Below are positions 43,390 through 51,008 of a DNA stretch of 64,000 bases, piece by piece (position 1 is the stretch's first letter; each line of letters begins with the position of its first letter). This stretch comes from Limnohabitans sp. 2KL-17 (GTDB lineage Bacteria > Pseudomonadota > Gammaproteobacteria > Burkholderiales > Burkholderiaceae_C). Under the pieces are notes generated by a model. It searched no databases, was not told the DNA's origin, and saw only the letters and a program-made list of their open reading frames with translations. The stretch spans positions 1 to 64,000 of the forward strand of contig NZ_NESK01000017.1 in assembly GCF_003063415.1 (NCBI RefSeq), read 5' to 3'. A program made the translations under genes and the position numbers.

Positions 43390-44669
43390 CGCGCCAACAT
43401 CCATTTGAGTGGGGTCATCACCAATTCAGGAAAAGCAATCAAAGATCCCATGACCAAAATCTGTGAAAACAAGAACGGCATAACACCACGGATCACATCG
43501 TGCATGGGGATTCGCCCCACGCCGCACACCACATTGAGCACCGTGCCCACGGGCGGCGTCAGCAAGCCAATGGCGTTGTTCATGATGAACAGCACGCCAA
43601 AGTACACCGGATCGATGCCGGCTTCGCGCACCAAGGGCATGAGCACCGGCGTGAGGATCAGAACCGTCGGTGCAAAGTCGAGCGCCGTCCCCACAATCAT
43701 CACCAGCAGCATCAGCATGACCATCAACAGGGTTTTGTTGTCGATGAACGGCCGCAAAATTTCAACAATTTGGGCCGGGATGTTGGCCACCGTGATCAGC
43801 CAGGCCGATACCAAGGCGGCCGCCACCAAAAACATCACCACTGAAGAGGTTTTGGCCGCCGACAGGATGATGCGGTACAAGTCCTTGACTTTGATCTCTC
43901 GGTAGATGAACAGGCCCACAAGCAAGGAATACACCACTGCCACCACCGCCGCTTCGGTGGGTGTGAAGACGCCCATTTTCATGCCGCCTATGATCACAAT
44001 GGCCAACAGATAAGACCAAAATGCGTTGAGGGTCACCGAGATACGTTCTTTGAAAGGGACTTTGGCAGCGACCACGACATTGTCTTTTCGGGCCACGATC
44101 CACCAGGTCACGATCAGGGCAAAACCCATCATGAGCCCCGGAAAGATGCCCGCCATGAAGAGCTTGGAGATCGATACGCCGCCGATCACGCCAAACAGGA
44201 TGAAGCCAATCGAGGGCGGGATCACAGGCGCAATGATGCCCCCCGCAGCAATCAGGCCGGCAGACCGGTCCATGCGATAACCTGCATCGCGCATCATGGG
44301 CATCATCACGGCCGCCAAGGCCGCAGTATCGGCCACGGCCGAGCCCGACAAACTGGCCATCACGATGGCGGCAAATACGGCGACATAACCCAGGCCGCCA
44401 CGAAAGTGTCCGACCCAGACCATGGCCGAGTTGACGATGCGCCGGCTCATGCCGCCTGCGTTCATCAGCTCGCCAGCCAGCATGAAAAAAGGCACGGCCA
44501 TCAGCGGAAAGTTGTCGGCGCCGTTGATCAGGTTCTGCGAGACGATTTGCGTGTCGAAGTTATCAAGGTGAAGCATCAATGCCACACCCGACACCAGCAG
44601 CGAAAAGGCCAGTGGCATGCCCAACGCCATGGCCGCAAGCAGGGAAACAATGAAAACAAGAACGGTCAT
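43386..44669 (-). CDS. TRAP transporter large permease (DctM)
   Basis: A 427-residue DctM with about 12 segments: NFPLMAVPFFMLAGELMNAGG, SLSGSAVADTAALAAVMMP, AAGGIIAPVIPPSIGFILFG and NNAIGLLTPPVGTVLNVVCG. It is clearly paralogous to the DctM at 35658, so the window holds two TRAP systems of the same clade. ATGA overlaps on both sides (DctQ and idnO). Confidence 0.93.
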   Translation of the reverse strand: MTVLVFIVSLLAAMALGMPLAFSLLVSGVALMLHLDNFDTQIVSQNLINGADNFPLMAVPFFMLAGELMNAGGMSRRIVNSAMVWVGHFRGGLGYVAVFAAIVMASLSGSAVADTAALAAVMMPMMRDAGYRMDRSAGLIAAGGIIAPVIPPSIGFILFGVIGGVSISKLFMAGIFPGLMMGFALIVTWWIVARKDNVVVAAKVPFKERISVTLNAFWSYLLAIVIIGGMKMGVFTPTEAAVVAVVYSLLVGLFIYREIKVKDLYRIILSAAKTSSVVMFLVAAALVSAWLITVANIPAQIVEILRPFIDNKTLLMVMLMLLVMIVGTALDFAPTVLILTPVLMPLVREAGIDPVYFGVLFIMNNAIGLLTPPVGTVLNVVCGVGRIPMHDVIRGVMPFLFSQILVMGSLIAFPELVMTPLKWMLAR

Positions 44670-45205
44670 TTGATGTCTTTTGAGGTGTGCACTGTGATGA
44701 CTTCTTCGGAGTCTTGCACCTGAATCAGATCGGTCTCTTTGAATTCGCCTTTGGACAGCTTGATCAGTTTGCCGATGATCATCAAGCCCATGGCCACGCT
44801 GGTGATGTAGCCGACACCGTAAACCCAGCTCATGGGGATCTCGGTGACGGCTGAGCGGGTAGTGGCGTTGATGCCATGCTGCTTGAGAGTGCCGTAAAAC
44901 ATCAGGGTGCAGCAGCCCAGCATGAGCACATTGGAGAGGGCGAAAGCCACTTTTTTGCCGGACAAACTGAGTTTTCTGACCAGGGAGTCCAGGCCCAAAT
45001 GCCCGTTTTCACGCATGGTGACGATCGCACCCAGGAATGTGATCCAGATGAATAAAAATCGTGACAACTCTTCCGAACTGATGATGCCGTCGTTAAAACC
45101 GTAGCGCAAAACCACATTGCCGAACACCATGATGACCATGGCCGACAACATGATGACCAGCGTGAATTCAGCCAGTCGGAAAAACAGGTCGTTGATTTTG
45201 TTCAT
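44666..45205 (-). CDS. TRAP transporter small permease (DctQ)
   Basis: 179 residues with four hydrophobic segments and MNKINDLFFRLAEFTLVIML at the N-terminus. The core VMVFGNVVLRYGFNDGIISSEELSRFLF is nearly the same as in the other DctQ. A short acidic tail follows. Overlaps DctM by four bases. Confidence 0.92.
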   Translation of the reverse strand: MNKINDLFFRLAEFTLVIMLSAMVIMVFGNVVLRYGFNDGIISSEELSRFLFIWITFLGAIVTMRENGHLGLDSLVRKLSLSGKKVAFALSNVLMLGCCTLMFYGTLKQHGINATTRSAVTEIPMSWVYGVGYITSVAMGLMIIGKLIKLSKGEFKETDLIQVQDSEEVITVHTSKDIK

Positions 45206-45221
45206 TTTCAGTTGAAAGAAT

Positions 45222-45241
45222 GCCCCCCTTCACAGGGGGGC
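45222..45241 (-). terminator. GC hairpin between dctP and dctQ
   Basis: GCCCCCC and GGGGGGC form a 7-bp stem with a six-base loop in the 54-base gap between the dctP stop and the dctQ start. No T-run follows on the minus strand, so mRNA stabilisation or attenuation is likely, giving more binding protein than permease. Confidence 0.55.
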
Positions 45242-45259
45242 GTTGTATCACTCAAACCA

Positions 45260-46234
45260 TTACTTGGTGTCTTCAATGGCTTTCAGCAAAGCGGTGCCGC
45301 TTTTTTCGCCAAAGGTCTTGGCGATCTCGGCAGAGACGATTTTCTGGAATGGGGCCATGTCCACTTTCTCGATCACCTGCATGCCCGACTTCTTCAGGTC
45401 AGCCACCACCTTGCTTGCGTTGGAGGCGTTCAGGTTGCGTTGGTAAGTCGCGGCTTCACGGGCCGAGTCGACGATCACTTTCTGGAAGTTGGCCGGCAGG
45501 CTGTCGAACTTGGCCTTGTTCATGGCCACGACCAGGGGCGAGTAAACGTGGTTGCTGATGGTCATGTGCTTTTGCACTTCGTAAAACTTCGACGACCAGG
45601 TCACGTTGATGGGGTGCTCTTGCGCGTCAAAGGTGCCGGTTTCGAGTGCGGTGTAAAGCTCGGCAATTGGCATGGGCGAGGGGTTCATGCCCAGCAGCTT
45701 GAAGGCCTGGATGTGGTAAGGGTTGGGTGTGGAGCGGATCTTCAGGCCCTTCAAATCTTCGGGCTTGTTGACGGGACGTTTGTTGTTGGTGAACGAGCGC
45801 CAGCCGTTTTCCCAGTAGGCAAGGCCCGTCAAGCCGTGCGGGGCCAATTCGTTGAGCACGCCAGTTCCCACGGCACCATCGAGCACCTTGTAGGCGTGTT
45901 GGGCATCACGGAACACGAAGGGCAATTCCATGGCGGCCGTGTTCGGCACAATGCCGTTGAAGTTGGAGGCGCCGCTGGAAACGATGTCAATCGTGCCGCC
46001 GCGTGTGCCGTTGATCATGGCGGCGTCATTGCCCAACTGGTTGGCGGGAAAGATGGTGATTTCCACATCCCCATTGGTGCGTTGCTTGACCAGTTCGGCC
46101 AGCTTCAGGGCAGCAGCGTGTTGGCCGTCGGTGGTGTTGACGGCATGGCCCATTTTCAGGTTGAACTTGGCGGCGTAAGCGCTGGAGCCGACGGCGGCCA
46201 CGAGGCAGGCGAGAAGGATGCGGGAAAGTTTCAT
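45260..46234 (-). CDS. TRAP transporter substrate-binding protein (DctP)
   Basis: 324 residues with signal peptide MKLSRILLACLVAAVGSSAYA. DctP body: FNLKMGHAVNTTDGQHAAA, VEITIFPANQLGNDAAMING, LKGLKIRSTPNPYHIQAF (ligand Arg) and ALETGTFDAQEHPINVTWSSKF. Together with the following DctQM it imports the sugar acid used by this operon. Confidence 0.92.
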   Translation of the reverse strand: MKLSRILLACLVAAVGSSAYAAKFNLKMGHAVNTTDGQHAAALKLAELVKQRTNGDVEITIFPANQLGNDAAMINGTRGGTIDIVSSGASNFNGIVPNTAAMELPFVFRDAQHAYKVLDGAVGTGVLNELAPHGLTGLAYWENGWRSFTNNKRPVNKPEDLKGLKIRSTPNPYHIQAFKLLGMNPSPMPIAELYTALETGTFDAQEHPINVTWSSKFYEVQKHMTISNHVYSPLVVAMNKAKFDSLPANFQKVIVDSAREAATYQRNLNASNASKVVADLKKSGMQVIEKVDMAPFQKIVSAEIAKTFGEKSGTALLKAIEDTK

Positions 46235-46273
46235 GGTGTTGTCTCCTGGGTTAAAAATGGTGGGTCTAAAAAC

Positions 46274-46612
46274 TCAATTGGTGGGCAGCGCGTATTCGTC
46301 CGCGCTGAAGACGGTGTGAAACACAGTGCCATCGAACATGGCGATCAAATCCTTGGACACTTCGCGGCTTTTCATGCGAACTTCCGAGGCCAGTGCAATC
46401 TCGATGGATTCGCGGGTGGGGTAGCGCACGGAAAGCACCATGCCGAAATGCGGATCGGCCACGTCGCTTTCGACCTGACGCAATACGCGCACTTCCTGTG
46501 CGCCCGGAAAGCGTGTCCAAAGGGGGACGAGTTGTTCGCGGATATAGCGGTTGAACGCGTCTTCCATGCCGGGTTTGACTTGGCCTTGAAAAAATGCACA
46601 TCGGATAAACAT
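46274..46612 (-). CDS. small dimeric alpha-beta barrel protein
   Basis: 112 residues: MFIRCAFFQGQVKPGMEDAF, then a strand-helix-strand repeat with SVRYPTRESIEIAL. The pattern resembles the EthD / antibiotic-biosynthesis-monooxygenase / Dabb ferredoxin-like fold. No catalytic residues can be named. It lies between the gluconokinase and dctP genes, so it may be a mutarotase-like or accessory protein of sugar-acid use (inference). Confidence 0.6.
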   Translation of the reverse strand: MFIRCAFFQGQVKPGMEDAFNRYIREQLVPLWTRFPGAQEVRVLRQVESDVADPHFGMVLSVRYPTRESIEIALASEVRMKSREVSKDLIAMFDGTVFHTVFSADEYALPTN

Positions 46613-46630
46613 GAGGGGGCTTTCAAAAAA

Positions 46631-47176
46631 TCAGAGTGTTGCGGGATCGCGAGGGCGTGCAGGAAGTGGGTGTGCCTGCAGATCGAAAAGTGCCTGGTTC
46701 ACCAAGTCTGCCACTGGTTCGATGATGGGCAGGCAGATGACATCGGTTTCATCGTGCTGGGGTATTTCCAGCGCTTCAAATTGACTGGTGAGCAAGCCGG
46801 GTTGCATGTAGTGGCCCACACGCTGGCTCAGGCGTTGTTCGATCAATTCAAAATCGCCCTTCAAAAATAAAAAACGCACCTCGCCCGCTTGTTGGCGAAT
46901 GCGGTCGCGGTACGCCCGTTTGAGTGCCGAGCAAGCGACCACGCGACCTTGCTCTTGCGCTTGGGCCAGGTAAGCCCCGATCCGGTCCAGCCAGGGCCAG
47001 CGGTCGGCGTCTTGCAAGGCCACACCAGCACGCATCTTGGCCACGCTTTCAGGCAGATGCAGGTCATCGCCATCGACCATTTCGAGGCCCAGGCGTTCGC
47101 TCAAAGCATTTGCCATGGTTGATTTCCCGCAACCGGACACGCCCATGACGATGAGCCGCAATGTTGATGTGGACAT
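46631..47176 (-). CDS. gntK: gluconokinase
   Basis: 181 residues from ATG 47176. P-loop MGVSGCGKSTMA at 11-22, DGDDLHLPESVAKMRAGVAL (gluconate site), DADRWPWLDRI, and ACSALKRAYRDRIR. Typical GntK/IdnK length. It phosphorylates gluconate to 6-phosphogluconate, linking IdnD/IdnO to Gnd in this operon. An upstream in-frame Met would overlap the dehydrogenase and add unlike sequence. Confidence 0.93.
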   Translation of the reverse strand: MSTSTLRLIVMGVSGCGKSTMANALSERLGLEMVDGDDLHLPESVAKMRAGVALQDADRWPWLDRIGAYLAQAQEQGRVVACSALKRAYRDRIRQQAGEVRFLFLKGDFELIEQRLSQRVGHYMQPGLLTSQFEALEIPQHDETDVICLPIIEPVADLVNQALFDLQAHPLPARPRDPATL

Positions 47177-47190
47177 GTTGCGTTTAAGGC

Positions 47191-48153
47191 TTACTTGGAC
47201 AGCATGGCCATGCACTCTGGCACGGGTGTGCGCAAGGGCTGGCCCGAAATGCCGGCTTGCATGTTGGCAAAAGCCAGATCGGCCATGGCCTGACGGGTTT
47301 CGGTGGTGGCGCTGGCCATGTGCGGCGTCAGCACCACATTGCCCATGGACCAGAGCGCTTCAGGAACCTGTGGCTCGTTGGCAAACACATCGAGGCCTGC
47401 ACCCGCGATGGTGCCGTTTTGCAAGGCCTGTATCAGGGCTTGCTCGTCGACCACGCTGCCACGCGCTACGTTGATCAAAAAGCCGCGGGGACCCAAAGCC
47501 TGGAGAACCTCTGCGTTGATCAGATGGTGGGTGCCTGCGCCGCCGGGCGTGATGACCACCAGGAAATCGACCTGTGCTGCAAGTGCGGCAGCCGATGCAA
47601 AGAAACGGTAGCCCGAATCCGGTTTTTCGGTGCGTGCGGTGTAGGCAATCGACATGCCGAATCCACTGGCACGTTTTGCGATCGCTTTGCCAATGCGGCC
47701 CATGCCCACGATGCCCATGCGGGCGCCTGATACCTTGCGAGCCAATGCGATCGGTCCATTGGGCCATTGGCCTGCGCGAACAAATTTGTCAGCTTGCGGG
47801 ATGGTCCGACCGACCGAGAGCACCAGGCCCATGGCCAGATCGGCCACGTCATCGGTCAGCACATCGGGTGTGTGGGTCACTGGAATGCCATGTTCGATGG
47901 CGGCAGGCACATCCACGCCGTCGTAGCCCACGCCAAACACGGACACCACTTTGGCTTGAGGCAATTGCGACAACAAGCTGCGAGGCACGCTGGCTTCGCC
48001 CGTGCCCGCAACCCCCACGATCCGAGGGGCCAGCGCAGCAAAAGCAGCGGGGTCGGTCACATGGGTGCGATCGTGCACGGTGTAAATAGACTCCAATGCT
48101 TTTTGGTAGAAGGGGTGGAGTTTGGCGACAGCCAGTACATCGGGTTTCGACAC
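47191..48153 (-). CDS. D-2-hydroxyacid dehydrogenase (ketogluconate reductase-like)
   Basis: 320 residues. NAD motif MGIVGMGRIGKAIAKRA, then the catalytic Arg in INVARGSVVDEQAL, Glu in DVFANEPQVPEAL and His in VVLTPHMASATTE. Resembles GhrB/glyoxylate-hydroxypyruvate reductases and 2-ketogluconate reductases; next to gntK, 2-ketogluconate to gluconate is plausible. First gene of the ten-gene minus-strand operon; a LacI-type operator lies 31 bases upstream. Confidence 0.88.
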   Translation of the reverse strand: MSKPDVLAVAKLHPFYQKALESIYTVHDRTHVTDPAAFAALAPRIVGVAGTGEASVPRSLLSQLPQAKVVSVFGVGYDGVDVPAAIEHGIPVTHTPDVLTDDVADLAMGLVLSVGRTIPQADKFVRAGQWPNGPIALARKVSGARMGIVGMGRIGKAIAKRASGFGMSIAYTARTEKPDSGYRFFASAAALAAQVDFLVVITPGGAGTHHLINAEVLQALGPRGFLINVARGSVVDEQALIQALQNGTIAGAGLDVFANEPQVPEALWSMGNVVLTPHMASATTETRQAMADLAFANMQAGISGQPLRTPVPECMAMLSK

Positions 48154-48183
48154 TTCAATTGCTCCATTCGGAAAATAGTCATG

Positions 48184-48197
48184 GGACAGCGCTGTCC
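48184..48197. promoter_or_regulatory. LacI-type operator 1
   Basis: GGACAGCGCTGTCC, a perfect 14-bp palindrome with the central CG typical of LacI-family sites. It lies 31 bases upstream of the operon's first start codon (48153) and is a near copy of the site at 48293. Confidence 0.8.
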
Positions 48198-48292
48198 AAT
48201 GAATTCAAAAAAAAGTTTTAACAAATATTCAAGAGAATGGCCCACAGATCAGGGTTTTCCATAAATCTGCAAAATCTTGCTGGAAAATTTTT

Positions 48293-48306
48293 GGATAGCG
48301 CTATCC
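48293..48306. promoter_or_regulatory. LacI-type operator 2
   Basis: GGATAGCGCTATCC, a perfect 14-bp palindrome 38 bases upstream of the LacI-family start. It differs from the other site by one symmetric base pair (C/G to T/A). The centres are 109 bp apart, compatible with looping and joint repression of both directions. Confidence 0.8.
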
Positions 48307-48344
48307 TATCGACAGCTGAATTGAATTCTTCTCCGGATTAACCC

Positions 48345-49400
48345 TTGCCTTACACTGTTTTGCCCCTTCACAAAAGCGTCAAAAGCCATCGCGCGACAGG
48401 CCGCATCACCTTGAGCGATGTGGCACGCGCTGCAGGGGTCAGTCCCAGCACCGTTTCGCGTGCACTGCGCGGGGAAAGGGCGGTGGACCCAGCCCTGATT
48501 GAGCGCGTGCAAGCGGTCTCCAGCAGGCTTGGCTATGTGCCCGACCCGGCCGCCCGCGCCTTGGCCTCGCAACGCAGCAACCACGTGGCCATCTTGATTC
48601 CACTGTTGTCCAACGCCTTGTTTGTGGACTTGCTGGATGCGGCTCAAAAAACACTGCGCGCAGCAGGCTTTCAAACCCTCATGGGCGTGACCCACTACGA
48701 CGCCAGCGAAGAAGAGCAATTGTTGCGCGAGCAATTGCTGCACCGTCCAGCGGGCTTGCTGGTCACGGGCCTGGACCACAACCCGGTCACACGCAAGCTC
48801 ATGGAGAGCATCCAGGTGCCCTGCGTGCACCTGATGGATTTGCCCGGCAGCACCATGGCCGATCAACCGTATTGCGTAGGGTTTCAACAAGCTGAGGCGG
48901 GTGCAGCGCTGACCCGACATGTGTTGTCGACAGGGCGCAAGCGCATCGCATTTGCTGCGGCGCAACTGGACCCGCGTGTGATGCAGCGCCTGAACGGTTG
49001 GCGCAGTGCTTTGCAGGCCGCAGGCGTTTACGAGCCCACGCTGGAGTTTCTTAACCCCGCGCCATCATCGCTGGCTTTGGGTGGCGTGATGTTTGAGCAA
49101 ATCATGCAGCAGCGCCCGTCCGTCGATGCCATCTTTTTTTGCAATGACGATTTGGCGCAAGGGGCTTTGATGACCGCTTTGCGCATGGGCATTGCCGTAC
49201 CGTCGCAGGTGGCCATTGCTGGTTTCAACGACCTGACTGGCAGCGACCAGATGTTGCCTACGTTGACCACGGTGCGCACGCCCCGCGCCCAGATTGGCGA
49301 AGCCGCTGCACAAATGTTGCTGATGCTGATGCGGGGCGAGGCACCCCCATCCGCGCAGATCGATCTCGGCTTTGAAATTTTGCATCGCCAAAGCACCTGA
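48345..49400 (+). CDS. LacI-family repressor, gluconate GntR-like
   Basis: 351 residues. HTH at about 22-45 (TLSDVARAAGVSPSTVSRAL) and hinge YVPDPAARALASQRS, followed by a periplasmic-binding-like domain. It begins at TTG 48345; an in-frame TAA at 48339-48341 rules out earlier starts and the next candidate is TTG 48360. It is divergent from the idonate/gluconate operon, and two operators sit in the gap. GntR/IdnR-type regulators of this family sense gluconate or idonate; the actual effector is inferred. Confidence 0.9.
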   Translation: MPYTVLPLHKSVKSHRATGRITLSDVARAAGVSPSTVSRALRGERAVDPALIERVQAVSSRLGYVPDPAARALASQRSNHVAILIPLLSNALFVDLLDAAQKTLRAAGFQTLMGVTHYDASEEEQLLREQLLHRPAGLLVTGLDHNPVTRKLMESIQVPCVHLMDLPGSTMADQPYCVGFQQAEAGAALTRHVLSTGRKRIAFAAAQLDPRVMQRLNGWRSALQAAGVYEPTLEFLNPAPSSLALGGVMFEQIMQQRPSVDAIFFCNDDLAQGALMTALRMGIAVPSQVAIAGFNDLTGSDQMLPTLTTVRTPRAQIGEAAAQMLLMLMRGEAPPSAQIDLGFEILHRQST

Positions 49401-49424
49401 GTGAACAGGTTGTCGGCACCAGCC

Positions 49425-50414
49425 TTAGGCTTGCCCGTGCAGCACATTGATCAGCTTTTCACCCCGGCTGAGGCGTCCAATGTTCTCGGCCAGTGTCTCT
49501 TGCCTGCGCCGCACCGTGCCCGCTGTCCAGCCCGACATGTGAGGGGTCATGAGCACATTGTCCAGAGCGGCAAAGTCGTATTGGGAGGGCGCGCATTCGG
49601 CTTGTGTGAGCGTGGGGTACTGGTACCAGGTGTCGATCACGGCACCGCCAATCCGGCGTGATGCCAGCGCGTCATAAAGCGCCTTTTCATCGATCACTGC
49701 GCCGCGGCCCACGTTCATCAATACGGCATCGGGGCGCATGGTTGCCAGCGCCTGGGCGTTGACCAGGCCCTGTGTGTTGTCGGTCAGGGGCAGGCTGACC
49801 ACCACCGCATCGGCCGAGCCCATGAAGTCCTGCAGGGCATCCAGCGTCCAGCTTTGGTCAACCATGGGGTGGCGGACCGGGCTGCGGTTGGCCACATGCA
49901 CCCGCATGCCAAAAGCTTTGGCACGGTGGGCCACGGTCTGGGCAATGTGTCCAAAACCCAGCAGCCCCAGGGTTTGTGTGCCCAGTTCGGTGCGCAAGGC
50001 GCCCTGGCGACCCGCCGATAAAGTCCAGCGTTGCTGGCGCAGATCTTGGTCGGCGCGCGCGAAAGGCAAATGGCGCATGAGCAAGGCTGCGATCACGTAT
50101 TCTGCGATGGCATTTTCATGGCCAAAGCAGTTGGCCAGTGCGCACTGCGAAGGCAGCAGCGCGGTGTGGATGGCATCTGTGCCTGCAGCAGGGGCATGGA
50201 ATAGCCGAGCATTCATGGGCCGCGGCATGCCGTCGCTCAGTTTGATGCCGATCACCACGTCGGCGCTTTCGTAATGCGACCTTTCATGGGCTTGCTCCAG
50301 GGCGTCAGAGAGGTCGAGGATCTGGTGCACAGGGTCGATGAGCTGCTCAAAGCCTGTGCGGAAGTTGGCCGCGTTCTGGCCGTGAAAAACAATTTTCAAA
50401 GGAGAGGCGTTCAT
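49425..50414 (-). CDS. D-2-hydroxyacid dehydrogenase
   Basis: 329 residues. NAD motif LGLLGFGHIAQTVAHRAKAF, Arg in MNVGRGAVIDEKAL, and His in LMTPHMSGWT. The usual Glu position reads VIDTWYQYPT, where most relatives have a DVFxxEP pattern, so the catalytic acid is not obvious. HAPAAGTDAIHTA is the substrate-side loop. It is convergent with the LacI gene and not part of the idonate operon. Substrate unknown. Confidence 0.82.
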   Translation of the reverse strand: MNASPLKIVFHGQNAANFRTGFEQLIDPVHQILDLSDALEQAHERSHYESADVVIGIKLSDGMPRPMNARLFHAPAAGTDAIHTALLPSQCALANCFGHENAIAEYVIAALLMRHLPFARADQDLRQQRWTLSAGRQGALRTELGTQTLGLLGFGHIAQTVAHRAKAFGMRVHVANRSPVRHPMVDQSWTLDALQDFMGSADAVVVSLPLTDNTQGLVNAQALATMRPDAVLMNVGRGAVIDEKALYDALASRRIGGAVIDTWYQYPTLTQAECAPSQYDFAALDNVLMTPHMSGWTAGTVRRRQETLAENIGRLSRGEKLINVLHGQA

Positions 50415-50550
50415 GTTGTCTCAGGTCCGTTGTGGTGTGTCTGCGCACTTGCACTGCGCGCCACTATGCCAGAAGCAATTTTCAGTTCTCTGAGTTTGGT
50501 GACTGCTCAGCGACAATCAGGCCTTCATATTTGTTGCGAGATTCAAGGCC

Positions 50551-50934
50551 ATGACCCAGCTTAAAAAAGTCGTACTCTTCACCGACACCGATGGCCGCGC
50601 CCGTTTTCGCGATGACTCTGTCGCCCTCAACGAAGGAACGCCCCAGAGCCAGTTGTCGGCGCTGATGGCTGCATCGGCTTGCCAGTTGCGACAAAGCCCG
50701 GTGGGCTTTCGCAGCAACTTTCACTGCTCGGGTCATCCGCAATGGCTTTTTGTACTGGGCGGTCAAATGGAGATTTTTCTGCAAGACGGCAGTTCACGCA
50801 TTTTTGGGCCAGGTGAGTTTTTCTATTCGGCCGACACCTTGCCCGAGGGTGCGACGTTCGATGCCACGCTCCATGGCCACTGGAGCCGTCAGCTGGGCTC
50901 AGATCCGCTGGTGACCTTGTTCGTGCGCGACTGA
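50551..50934 (+). CDS. cupin-fold protein
   Basis: A 127-residue single cupin. The barrel includes NFHCSGHPQWLFVLGGQMEI and RIFGPGEFFYSADTLPEGATF. His residues at HCSGHPQW could bind metal, but the first-motif pattern is incomplete. Function unknown; similar small cupins bind sugars or acids. It diverges from the hydroxyacid dehydrogenase across a 136-base gap and ends at a bidirectional terminator. Confidence 0.75.
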   Translation: MTQLKKVVLFTDTDGRARFRDDSVALNEGTPQSQLSALMAASACQLRQSPVGFRSNFHCSGHPQWLFVLGGQMEIFLQDGSSRIFGPGEFFYSADTLPEGATFDATLHGHWSRQLGSDPLVTLFVRD

Positions 50935-50954
50935 ACGGCAGGGCGGGCAGCGGT

Positions 50955-50987
50955 TAAAAAAAGAGCCCGCATGTGCGGGCTCTTTTG
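50955..50987. terminator. bidirectional rho-independent terminator
   Basis: AGAGCCCGC and GCGGGCTCT pair around ATGT, with an A-run on the left (50955-50961) and TCTTTT on the right. It serves the convergent cupin and helicase genes. Confidence 0.88.
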
Positions 50988-51008
50988 CTATTCACGGGCA
51001 AGTGCTGT

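Noticed and set aside
45212..46870. 552-residue plus-strand ORF
   Set aside because: Antisense shadow of dctP and its neighbours; the minus-strand genes have signal peptides, motifs and overlaps.
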